Below, one piece after another: positions 27,814 through 36,388 of a stretch of DNA of 64,000 nucleotides. Both the position numbers and the translations under genes were made by a program. The DNA is from VRUE01 sp963699215 (GTDB lineage Bacteria; Actinomycetota; Thermoleophilia; Solirubrobacterales; 70-9), in contig OY969422.1 in assembly GCA_963699215.1 (NCBI GenBank), forward strand, positions 2,294,001 through 2,358,000, in the 5' to 3' direction. How positions within the stretch are numbered: the stretch's first letter is position 1; each line of letters begins with the position of its first letter. Under the pieces are notes generated by a model. That model had not been told where the DNA came from. It saw nothing but the letters and a program-made list of their open reading frames with translations, and searched no databases.

Positions 27814-28645
27814 CCTCTGCCGAGCGAGTCTAGCCAGCGCAGTGGCGGAACCGAGTCGACGGTCCGCGAAATAGATCGCAACTCGCCGAAAACGGTCAGC
27901 GCGGCGACCAGCGCCAGGGCGATCAGCCGCCCCGTCCCCCCCAGCGTCGTCAGCAGCCAGACGCCGGCGATCGCGCCGATCAGGTTGGAGCCGGTGTCGC
28001 CGAGCATCGCCCGCTCGCGCAGGGTGAACCAGGCGCCGACCAGGACCGGCCCGGCGAAGATCCCGAGCAGGTCCAGCGGGGCGAAGGTCCAGGCGCCGAG
28101 GCAGAGGCCGGCACCGAGCAGGAGAGCCCCTTCTCCGCTCGGCCGGGCCGCAGGTCGAGCAGGTTGAAGGCGTTGGTGGCGAGGATCAGCAGCGCCACGT
28201 CGGCGAGGTAGCGCCACGACTCCAGGCCGCGACCGGAGACGACGTAGGCGGCGAGCGCCAGCGCGCCGATCGCCTTGATCGCCCCGGTCGAGAGCCTGCC
28301 TTCGCGCAGCGCCCGCGCGTGACCGCGCCAGCCGCGCGGCGCGGCCGCCGCCTCGCCCCGCCCCAGCGAGTCGTCGAGGAAGCCGAGGAAGGCGACGCCG
28401 AGCAGGTAGGGCAGCCAGCGGCGCAGCTCGGGGTCGAGCAGGTCGAGGTCGGCGCGGTCGTCGAGGAAGGCGAGCGGCGCCAGCGCCACCAGCGCCGCGG
28501 TGGCCAGCACGGCGCCGAGCGGGAAGGCGAGACGGGCGCCGCGGAAGTTCTCCCGCACCAGGCCGGCGTCGAGCAGGCCGCGGACGCCGGCGGGGACGAC
28601 CAGCAGCGCCACCGCGATCGCCGCCGGGAAGCCGATCCAGGTCAT
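27810..28645 (-). CDS. MraY/WecA-like glycosyltransferase family 4 (one frameshift)
   Basis: Multi-span membrane protein of about 278 residues. FLDDSLG supplies the Asp pair, NAFNLLDLRPGRA the substrate/Mg region, and MLGDTGSN the third conserved loop. One G is missing from a GGGGG run near 28125, splitting the frame. The family transfers sugar-1-phosphate from UDP-sugars to polyprenyl phosphate; the short size and position between mctB and pyrG differ from mraY and suggest an auxiliary envelope glycan role. ATG overlaps the mctB stop (ATGA). Confidence 0.85.
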
Positions 28646-29513
28646 TCGCGCGGGGCGAGCAGATCGGGCAGGAGGCGGTCGGCGCTGCCCTTGACGCCGA
28701 AGCTGCCCTCGGCGCCGAGCAGGGCGAAGACCAGTCGCGAGCCGCCCGGCGACCAGCTCGACGTCGTCGACGCTGGAGAGGTCGTTGCCGAGGAAGAAGG
28801 AGATCGAGGACGGCTCGGCGCTCGGTGTCCTCGACCCCGACCGCCGGCGTCCGGGTCGCCGTGATCCCGCTCAACAGCCCCGACTCGATCCGGCCGGCGA
28901 CCGAGCGCTGGACCGGCCCCATGTCCTGCGGCTGGTCGCGGACGACGATCACCCCGTCGAGGGCGCCGAAGTTGCCGCTGGCGCGCGAGAAGAGGTGGCC
29001 GCGGACGACCTCCGGCAGGGTGCCGCCGATGACGATCTGCCGGCCGAGCCCGACCCCGAGCGCGGTCTGGGTGTCCGGATCGCGGGCGAGGTCGGCGAAG
29101 CGGGTCTTGGCGAGGTCGCTGGCGAGGCCACTGCGGTCGACCGGCTCGCGCACGACGCCGACCCCGACCAGCCGCGCCCCGGTCGGGCGCCAGCGCGTCC
29201 TCGATCGCCCCGTTGACGTCGCTCGGCAGGTCGCCGAAGGCGACGATCGCCGATCCGCCGCCCTCGCAGCTGGTCGCGGACCAGCGACCGGGTAGACGCG
29301 GTTGGCGAACTCGTTGGCGCGGCCCAGCTCGCCGTTCAGCTCGTCGGCGCGGTCGCGCGCGTCCTGGAGGTTGCCGGTGAGGCTGCTCTCGAGGTTCTTG
29401 CGCGTGTCGTCGAGCGTGTCGCCGCCGAGCACGGCGCCGATCAGGATCCCGATCGCCAGCGCGAGGAAGACCGCGATCAGCGAGGTGGCGTGGTAGCGCG
29501 CGCTGTAACCCAT
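28642..29513 (-). CDS. MctB/SteB-like membrane protein (several frameshifts)
   Basis: The N-terminus GYSARYHATSLIAVFLALAIGILIG with one membrane span and a following coiled coil (DTRKNLESSLTGNLQDARDRADEL) is the family hallmark. Internal blocks VVREPVDRS, GGTLPEVVRGHLF and VIVVRDQPQDMGPVQRS are recognisable, but the frame is broken at about 29285, 29190, 28820 and 28750. In mycobacteria and corynebacteria the family is linked to copper export or to SteA-SteB control of peptidoglycan hydrolysis. The adjacent steA gene supports the latter context. Confidence 0.75.
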
Positions 29514-29553
29514 GGCGGCGAGAGGCTAGAGGTCGCCCCGCCGCGCCACCCGA

Positions 29554-30753
29554 CTACAGCCCGAGCCAGATCTTCACCTTCAGCCAGACCAGCTCGACGA
29601 CGTCGTTGAGCGCCGGCGAGGCGATCGACGAGGATCGCCAGCAGGATCGCGAAGGCGACGAGGAAAAGGCGAGCAGGACCGAAGGCCGAGCCCGGGTTGT
29701 AGAGGCGGCTCACCCCCTTCGCGTCGACCAGCTTCTCGCCGATCCGCAGCCGGGTGAGGAAGGTCGAGGACATGCCGGCGCGCTTGCGATCGAGGAACTC
29801 GATCAGGTTGAAGTGGGCGCCGACGCTGACGATCAGGTCGGCCCCCTTCTCGAAGGCCATCAGCATCGCCACGTCCTCGCTGGTGCCGGCGGCGGGGACG
29901 ACCGTGTGCTCGCAGCCCCAGCTCCAGCAGGCGCTCGCGGCCCGGCGCGCGGCCGTCGGGGTAGGCGTGGACGATCAGCTCGGCGCCGCAGCGCAGCGCC
30001 TCGTCGCCGGCGGAGTCCATGTCGCCGAGGATCACGTCGGGCTTCAGGCCCGCTTCGAGCACCCCGTCGGCGCCGCCGTCGACGGCGACGATCAGCGGCC
30101 GCACGTCGCGGATGTAGGCGCGCAGCGCCTTCAGGTCGCGGCGGTGGCGGTCGCCGCGGACGACGATCAGGACGTGGCGGTCGCGGAAGGAGGTCCTGGT
30201 CGGCGGGAGCTCGACGCTGCCGGTCAGCAGGTCGGTCTCCTGGCGCACGTGGGCGACGGTGTTCTCGGCGAACTCGGCCAGCGCCTCGTCGATCCGCTCG
30301 CGCTGCTCCTCCAGCTGCCGCTCCAGCTCGGCGACGCCGAGCACCCGGCCGCGCAGCACCTCCTCGCTCGCCGACGCTGACCGCGCCGTCGTCGATCGTC
30401 AGCCGGTCGCCGTCTTGCAAGCAGCTCGAAGAGGGTCGGCGTCCGGGAGCGTCGATCAGGCACGACCCCGGCCCGGGCCAGCATCAGCGGCCCGGCGTTC
30501 GGGTAGCGCCCGTCGCTGGACTGCGGCGGCGTTGAGCACCGCGCGCACGCCGGCTCTCGATCAGCTCCTCGGCGGCGATCCGGTCGATGTTGACGTGGTC
30601 GATGACGGCGACGTCGCCGGGGCGCAGGCGCTTGACCAGGTCCTTGGTCCGCGCGCCGAGCCGCGCCGTGCCCTCGATCGGCGCCTCCGCGCCGCCGCCC
30701 CGTTGCGACGCGCCGAGCAGCGCAGGGAAACGACGGCGACTGGCGGTGGCCAC
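29554..30753 (-). CDS. steA: SteA-like thiamin pyrophosphokinase-fold protein (several frameshifts)
   Basis: About 400 residues with a soluble N-terminal part (GTARLGARTKDLVKRLRPGDVAVIDH), a coiled coil (RVLGVAELERQLEEQRERIDEALAEF), a thiamin-pyrophosphokinase-like domain (PLIVAVDGGADGVLEAGLKPDVILGDMDSA, GADLIVSVGAHFN) and a C-terminal membrane segment (RLFLVAFAILLAILV). Frame breaks occur near 30550, 30420, 29920 and 29630. SteA works with SteB in actinobacterial envelope homeostasis; the intact GDMDS nucleotide-site motif is notable. Confidence 0.82.
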
Positions 30754-30827
30754 CTGCGCAGGTTAGCCGGACGTGCCGCAGTTGAGTCCATAGCGGCTCA
30801 ATCGCGGCACGTCCTCACGGCGAGCGG

Positions 30828-32519
30828 TCAGGCGGCAGCTAGAAGCTCGCGGGCGTGGCGGTCGGCGGCCTCGTCGGCGCTCTCGCCGCCGAGCATGCGG
30901 CGGATCTCCTCGACCACGCTCCTCGCCGTCGAGCCGCTCGACCGTGGCGGCGGCGCGCTCTCCGCTCGACGTCCTTCTCGAGCCGGAAGTGGGTCGGGCG
31001 AGCGAGGCGACCTGGGGCAGGTGGGTGATGCAGAGGACCTGGCGACCCGTCGCCGAGCGCCTGCAGACGCTCGCCGACGACCCGCGCGGTGTTGCCGCCG
31101 ACCCCGGCGTCGATCTCGTCGAAGACCAGGGTGCCGGCGCCGGCTCGCCTCGCCGAGCCCGCTCAGCGCCAGCATCACCCGCGAGAGCTCGCCGCCGGAG
31201 GCGGCGTCGCGCAGCGGCGCCGGCTCGATGCCGGGGTTCGGCGCGACGCGCAGCTCGACCGTCTCGCGCCCGTTGGGCCCGAAGCCGTCGGGGTGCGGCT
31301 CGAGCACGACCTCGAGGCGTGGCACCCGGCATCGCCAGCCGCTCCAGCTCGTCGGCGACCCGCTCTCGCAGCGGCCGCGGCGGCAGCCGTGCGGCCCGCG
31401 CTCAGCTGCTCGCCGAGCTTCTCGCGCCGCGCCTCGGCCTCGGCCAGCGCGGCCACCGCCTCGGCGCCGCGCGCCTCGGCGCCCTCCAGCCGGGCGATCT
31501 CCGCCCGGCAGCGCTCGGCGTGGGCCAGCACCGACTCGACGCTGCCGCCGTGCTTGCGCTCCAGCCGGTCGATCGCCTCGAGCCGCTCCTCGATCGCGGC
31601 CAGCCGCGCCGGGTCGGCCTCGAGCCCGTCCGGCGTAGTCGCGCAGCTCGCTCGCCGACATCGCCGAGCTCGACCGCCAGCGCCGCCAGCCGCTCGGCCA
31701 GCGCGTCCAGCTCGGGGTCGACGCCCGCCACGCCGTGCAGCAGCGATTCGGCCGCGGCCAGCGCGCCCGCCGCGCCGCCGCCGTCCTCGTCGGCCCCGGC
31801 CGGCGCCAGCGAGGGCGCCGGCCGCCGCCTCGCGCAGCCCCTCGGCGTGGCGCAGCCGCTCGCGCTCGGCGGCGAGCTCGGCCTCCTCCTCGGCGTCGGG
31901 CGCCACCTCCTCGATCTCCGCGAGCTCGTAGCGGTAGAGGTCGAGGTCACGCTCGCGGGCGCCGTCGCGCTCGCGCAGCTCCGCCAGCTCGGCCTGCAGG
32001 CGCAGGCACTCGCGGTGCGCCTCGCGGTAGCGCTCGCGCAGGCTCCAGGTGCTCGCTGCCGGCGAAGCCGTCGAGCACCTCCATCTGCGCCGAGGCGATC
32101 GTCAGCTTGCGGTGCTCGTGCTGGCCGTAGAAGGCGAGCAGCCGTGCCGCCGAGCAGCTTCAGGTCGGCGGCGGACGCGGCGCGACCGGCGACGAAGGCG
32201 CGGTCCGCCCGGAGGCGGAGACGCGGCGGCCGAGGACGATCTCCTCCGCTCCCTCGGGCAGGCGCTCGGCGAGCTCCGCCATCTCGGGCTCGGCCAACAG
32301 CCCGTCGGGCAGGTCGAAGACGCCCTCGACCCAGGCCTCCTCGGCCCCGGGGCGGACGATCTGCGGCCGTGCCTTGCCGCCCATCAGCAGGTCGAGCGAG
32401 TGCGCCAGCACGGTCTTGCCGGCGCCGGTCTCGCCGGTGATCGCGTTGAGGCCCTCGCCCAGGCGCAGCTCGGCCCGCTCGATCAGCAGCAGGTTCTCGA
32501 TCCGCAGCTCGCGAAGCAC
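30828..32519 (-). CDS. recN: DNA repair protein RecN (many frameshifts)
   Basis: SMC-like ATPase. The N-terminus ELRIENLLLIERAELRLGEGLNAITGETGAGKT contains Walker A; long coiled-coil arms follow, and the C-terminal ATPase half (RVAPNPGIEPAPLRDAASGGELSRVMLAL signature, then ITHLPQVAS) closes the domain. At least eight single-base shifts break the frame between about 30920 and 32190. GTG 32519 is chosen as start because homology begins there. RecN acts early in double-strand break repair. Confidence 0.88.
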
Positions 32520-32631
32520 GTTCGTTGTGTACCACTGAGGTCGGCTGGCCAAGCAGATCAAGGACGCAGGGAGCGTGGCGTGCTCTGCACGCGAGCGACC
32601 GAGGACGCCGACATGCGCCGGCCAGACGGCC

Positions 32632-33483
32632 TCAGACGGCCAGGTGGCCGAACTTCTCGCGTATCCGCTGGTAGAAGCTCGTCCCCGGCAGCTGGGCGAG
32701 CCGCCCGACGCCCTCGGCGAAGCGAACCTCGAGCGCCGCCCCGGGCTCGAGCGCGCCGACGTGCTCGCCGTCGACCGCGACGTCGACCGGCTCGCGCCCG
32801 GCCGCGTTGCCGACGTGGAGGACGTCGCTGGGGGCGACGACGAGGGCGCGGGCGGTCAGCGAGTGCGGCGAGATGTAGCTGACCGCGTACCCCTTCACGC
32901 CCCAGGCGAGGATCGGGCCCTGGTTGGCGAGGTTGTAGCCAGTCGAGCCAGCCGGGGTGGCCGCGACGAGGCCGTCGCAGCGGACGTGGCCGACCTCCTC
33001 GCCGGCGATCTTGTAGCTCAGCTCGGCGACCCGGTCGTGGGGCCGGCGGCTGAAGCTGACGTCGTTGAGCCCGACCTGGGCCTCTCCCCCGATCTCGACT
33101 TCGAGGCCGGGCATCTCGACCGTCTCGGTCTCGCCCGCGAAGGCTCGCCGGATCCCCTCCTCCGCGTCGCCCCGGTCGACCGCGGCGAGGAAGCCGACAG
33201 TGCCGAAATTGACGCCGAAGACCGGCACCCCGCTGTCGGCGAAGCGGCGCAGGGCGTAGAGCAGCGAGCCGTCGCCGCCCAGCACCAGGCAGAGGTCCGC
33301 CTGGCGGGGCAGCGCGTCGACCGTCTCGATCCCAGCCGCCGCGTCGCCGTGCTTGGCGACCTCCTCGGCGGTGGCGAGCAGCCGCCAGCCGGCCTCGCGC
33401 GCGGCGACTGCCGCCAGCGCCACCGCCTCGGTCGTCGCCGGCGGGTGCGAGTGGGTGATCAGCGCGGCCAGGCGCTCGCTCAC
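32632..33483 (-). CDS. nadK: NAD kinase
   Basis: 283 residues from GTG 33483, overlapping the tlyA stop (GTGA). Diagnostic blocks: LVLGGDGSLLYALRRF, VFGVNFGTVGFLA, DGLVAATPAGSTGYNLA, and PHSLTARALVV. Phosphorylates NAD to NADP. The tlyA-nadK-recN order is a conserved actinobacterial arrangement and the frame is intact. Confidence 0.96.
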   Translation of the reverse strand: MSERLAALITHSHPPATTEAVALAAVAAREAGWRLLATAEEVAKHGDAAAGIETVDALPRQADLCLVLGGDGSLLYALRRFADSGVPVFGVNFGTVGFLAAVDRGDAEEGIRRAFAGETETVEMPGLEVEIGGEAQVGLNDVSFSRRPHDRVAELSYKIAGEEVGHVRCDGLVAATPAGSTGYNLANQGPILAWGVKGYAVSYISPHSLTARALVVAPSDVLHVGNAAGREPVDVAVDGEHVGALEPGAALEVRFAEGVGRLAQLPGTSFYQRIREKFGHLAV

Positions 33484-34262
33484 GGCTCGACCTCGCGGAC
33501 GGCGGCGTCGAGGTCGGCCAGCGGCTCGCCTCTCCCCCCGCACCAGACGAAGGTCTCGCGGTTGCCCTTCGGCCCGGGCAGCTCGGAGGAGGCGAATCCA
33601 CGCACCGGCAGGCCGAGCTCGCCGGCCGCGCGGGCGACGGAGACGACCGCCTCGCGCCGGTCGCCGGCGTCGCGGACGACGCCCTTGCGGACCCGCTCGC
33701 GGCCGAGCTCGAACTGGGGCTTGACCATCGCCAGGATCTCGCCGCCGGGAGCGAGGCAGGCGGCGACGGCGGGCAACACCTTGGTCAGCGAGATGAAGGA
33801 GACGTCGACGGCCGCCAGGGCGGGACGGAAGGGCAGATCGGCCGGGGCGAGGTTGCGCGCGTTGAGCCGCTCGATCACGGTCACGCGCGGATCCTCCCGC
33901 ATGCGCAGGTCGATCTGGCCGTAGGCGACGTCGAGCGCCGCGACCCGGGCGGCGCCGCGCTGTAGGAGGCAGTCGGTGAAGCCGCCGGTCGAGGCGCCGA
34001 CGTCGAGGCAGTCGCCCCCCTCTACGTCGAGGCCAAGCGCCTCGAGGGCGTTGTCGAGCTTGATCCCGCCGCGGGAGACGAAGCGCGGCCCCTGCTCGAC
34101 CCGGAAGTCGGCCCCGGGATCGACCAGCTGGCTCGGCCGCAGGGCAACCGGCCCGTCCTCGCCGACCCGGACCTCGCCCGCGCGCACGGCTCCGGCCGCG
34201 GCCGATCGCGAGGGGAAGAGGCCCCGCTCGGCCAGAACCGCGTCTATTCGCGCCTTAGCCAC
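33480..34262 (-). CDS. tlyA: TlyA-family rRNA 2'-O-methyltransferase
   Basis: 260 residues. An S4 RNA-binding domain (about 1-60, IDAVLAERGLFPSRSAAAGAVRAG) precedes a FtsJ-like methyltransferase domain: LDVGASTGGFTDCLLQRGA (AdoMet site), VDVSFISLTKVLP and MVKPQFELGRERV. TlyA methylates 16S and 23S rRNA in mycobacteria and influences capreomycin sensitivity; equivalent action here is inferred from family only. Confidence 0.93.
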   Translation of the reverse strand: MAKARIDAVLAERGLFPSRSAAAGAVRAGEVRVGEDGPVALRPSQLVDPGADFRVEQGPRFVSRGGIKLDNALEALGLDVEGGDCLDVGASTGGFTDCLLQRGAARVAALDVAYGQIDLRMREDPRVTVIERLNARNLAPADLPFRPALAAVDVSFISLTKVLPAVAACLAPGGEILAMVKPQFELGRERVRKGVVRDAGDRREAVVSVARAAGELGLPVRGFASSELPGPKGNRETFVWCGGRGEPLADLDAAVREVEP

Positions 34263-34569
34263 GCAGGAACGGTACAGCCGTCCACCCGCGAGTCCTGAGA
34301 AAGGCCTTGCCAGATGTTTAGCGAGACCTTAGAATTGGGTAGAAGAATCGCCTAAAGGGCTGTCCAGAGCGCAAAAGCAAAGCTCTGTGACCCGCCTCAC
34401 ACACGAATCGCACGTATGTTCGTACTCTGATTCAAGGTTCAGCGAGAGAGGATCGATAAAGGGCTAACGAAACTTCTTGGTGGTTCCGGCGCCGCTCATA
34501 TGGCGCAATCGACTCCCATCGATTCCGCCCCGCGGCACTCCCAGGACTCACCTACCTCCCACTGATCCA

Positions 34570-34617
34570 CATATATAGAGATACATATCTCTCCTCCCTG
34601 TAGTAACCCCAGAAACG
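34570..34617 (+). repeat. 48-bp intergenic element, copy 1
   Basis: Matches 40939-40986 at 40 of 48 positions without gaps. The best-conserved end is CCCTGTAGYAACCCCAGAAA; the other end contains CATATNTAGAGATAC. Both copies are outside genes and lead into a hairpin. Confidence 0.65.
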
Positions 34618-34642
34618 CCTCGCCTCCCCGGCGGGGCGTTTT
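34616..34642. terminator. Intrinsic terminator, probably bidirectional
   Basis: CGCCTCGCC and GGCGGGGCG form a nine-pair stem (one T-G pair) around TCCCC, followed by TTTTC on the plus strand and, on the minus strand, by TTTCTG. On the minus strand it lies about 70 bases after the stop of the gene at 34714. Confidence 0.8.
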
Positions 34643-34713
34643 CTGTTGGGCGAGCGGATGCCCGGGCCCCGCTCGCCGGCGCTGCCGGTGAGCGGGGTCG
34701 AGCCGGCGGCGTC

Positions 34714-35271
34714 TCAGCCGATTCCGTATGTGCCTTTGTTCGCTTCGCTGACTTCCAGCGAGCCAACCGTTTTATAGCCTTCGACTTTATTTTCGAACTC
34801 CAGCACCGAAAAGGCGCTGGCGACGTCGAATTTGACTGTCATGCTCGCGATCGTTTTGTCGAGCGTTTCGATCGGACAGCCTGCCCCGAAGGTGCGTTTG
34901 ACGCGCCACCCTGTGACCGTCAGATCCGTGGGGTTGACGTGAACTTCCCAGGGGAGGTTTTTCGCCGAGGTGCCGGTTACCGTGCATTTGCTGAACGACC
35001 CAAACCCCGATGGGCATTCGGTGACGTCGAATGTCGTGATTGTGCCGGTGCTACCGCCTTCGGTGGTGAGCGTGGCTTGCAAGCCGCAGTTCATGCCGTT
35101 GCCTTCGCTCGCTTCGAACAGTTCTGACCCAGTCAGGCTGATTTCCGTGAGTTTGCTGATGTTCGTCCCTTTGTCTTTCCATACCGCCGCAAGGGCCATG
35201 GCTGGAACCGCAAGCACCGCCACCACTGCGATCGCGCCGGCTATGAGCAGCCGCTTGTTGTTGTCGTTCAT
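34714..35271 (-). CDS. Exported protein of a Thermoleophilia-type family, unknown function
   Basis: 185 residues with signal peptide (LLIAGAIAVVAVLAVPAMALA). The mature protein begins WKDKGTNISKL and ends GSLEVSEANKGTYGIG; it appears all-beta with Cys in MNCGL, TECPS, SKCTV and AGCPI. Similar secreted proteins are familiar from this class but have no assigned role. Codon use is less GC-rich than neighbours (many T-ending codons), suggesting different history or expression. The terminator lies downstream. Confidence 0.75.
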   Translation of the reverse strand: MNDNNKRLLIAGAIAVVAVLAVPAMALAAVWKDKGTNISKLTEISLTGSELFEASEGNGMNCGLQATLTTEGGSTGTITTFDVTECPSGFGSFSKCTVTGTSAKNLPWEVHVNPTDLTVTGWRVKRTFGAGCPIETLDKTIASMTVKFDVASAFSVLEFENKVEGYKTVGSLEVSEANKGTYGIG

Positions 35272-35316
35272 CTCCCGTTCCCTTCGTCGTAGACAAAGCG
35301 GAAGATTATAGTCAGA

Positions 35317-36384
35317 TTATTTAGATGAATTGGCCAGCCGCAAGACGACCGGCAGCACCGCGGTTTCGGCAGACGCCCCCACCGGGAGGAAGGTCACGGC
35401 CACCGGGACGCGGAGTCTTTGCCGGCGCCTCAGCACCGAGCGTGCCGCCGGGGTCGGCCGCAGGTGGACGGTCACCGTCTTCGCCTGGGCGATCGGCACC
35501 GTCGTCGACTCGATCAGCTTTCCTGGCCCGCTCGATCCGGCGAGCCCCCCTCGGGGCCGGCTTCCCGTGGCCCTCAGCAGGCCGGGACCCGAGACCCGCA
35601 CCCGCAGCGTCGCGGTTCCCTTGCCTCGTTTCGCCGCCAGCCGCCCGAAGCTGAACAGCACCGGTTTCCCTCCCCCACGCCCGGAACCCGTCTGCCCGGC
35701 AGAGCTCGCGATCGAGACGGCGTCCACTCCCGCGTTGAGGACTTCCTCGGTGGCGGCGACGGCGATCCGGATGCGCACCGTCTGACCTGCGAAACCACTC
35801 AGGTTCGCGGTCAGCTTCCTCGGCGTCATCCTCAGCTTGTCGCCGAGCTTCGTCGCGAACACGGTGCGGAGGAGATCGGCGGGGTCGAGCGATTCGAGCG
35901 GCGCCTCCGGCCTGATCACGTCGATCCGGAACTGCTGGTTCGGCCGAAGCTTGCCGTTGGGGAGCCTCAGGGCTTCTTCGGCAACCGAGAGCGTGTCGGG
36001 ATTCGGGACCGCGATCGGGCTGTAGGAGTCGTAGTAGGCAAGCAGGCTGAGCTGGTGGCCGCGCCCGGCCTCGAGGGCGACGTCCTGGTAGAGGATCAGG
36101 CTGTCCGGGTTGGCCTGGTCGGCGATCGCCGCGAAGTCGCCCTCTGGCGCAGGTTGAACCGGATCGGCGGGATTGGGCCTCCTCTGCCCTATCGGCGCCT
36201 TCGTACCGGCATGCGCGAACCAGTCGCCGGCACCGGTCGCCCGCTGCACATGCCAGCCGGCCAGCGTCCCGGACTCGAAATTGCCGTTGACGACTTTCGC
36301 CGCCTCGGCTCCGCCCGGCGCCAGTAGAGCCGCGAGGGCGACGAGGAGGAGAGCCGCTCGTCCGATCTGCAGCCGCGACCGCAT
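35317..36384 (-). CDS. Exported protein with carbohydrate-binding-like N-terminal domain
   Basis: 355 residues, signal peptide (AALLLVALAALLAPGGAEA). NGNFESGTLAGWHVQ plus later SLLAYYDSYS and GFAGQTVRIRIAVAAT are typical of a galactose-binding-like jelly roll (about 30-225). A Ser/Gly/Arg linker leads to a second beta domain (LFSFGRLAAKRGKGTATLRVRVSG ... VPVAVTFLPVG). Lies four bases after the beta-helix gene on the same strand, so the two are probably co-expressed surface proteins. Confidence 0.7.
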   Translation of the reverse strand: MRSRLQIGRAALLLVALAALLAPGGAEAAKVVNGNFESGTLAGWHVQRATGAGDWFAHAGTKAPIGQRRPNPADPVQPAPEGDFAAIADQANPDSLILYQDVALEAGRGHQLSLLAYYDSYSPIAVPNPDTLSVAEEALRLPNGKLRPNQQFRIDVIRPEAPLESLDPADLLRTVFATKLGDKLRMTPRKLTANLSGFAGQTVRIRIAVAATEEVLNAGVDAVSIASSAGQTGSGRGGGKPVLFSFGRLAAKRGKGTATLRVRVSGPGLLRATGSRPRGGLAGSSGPGKLIESTTVPIAQAKTVTVHLRPTPAARSVLRRRQRLRVPVAVTFLPVGASAETAVLPVVLRLANSSK

Positions 36385-36388
36385 GCCC

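Larger units (their letters stand above)
34263..34713. other. 451-bp intergenic region with consecutive hairpins
   Basis: The only gene-free stretch above 300 bp. It is lower in GC than its surroundings. It holds CAGAGC/GCTCTG (34365-34387), AATCGA/TCGATT (34507-34524), a 48-bp element also found at 40939-40986, and an intrinsic terminator. It must also carry the tlyA promoter. A small RNA read left to right and ending at the terminator is possible but unproven. Confidence 0.5.
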
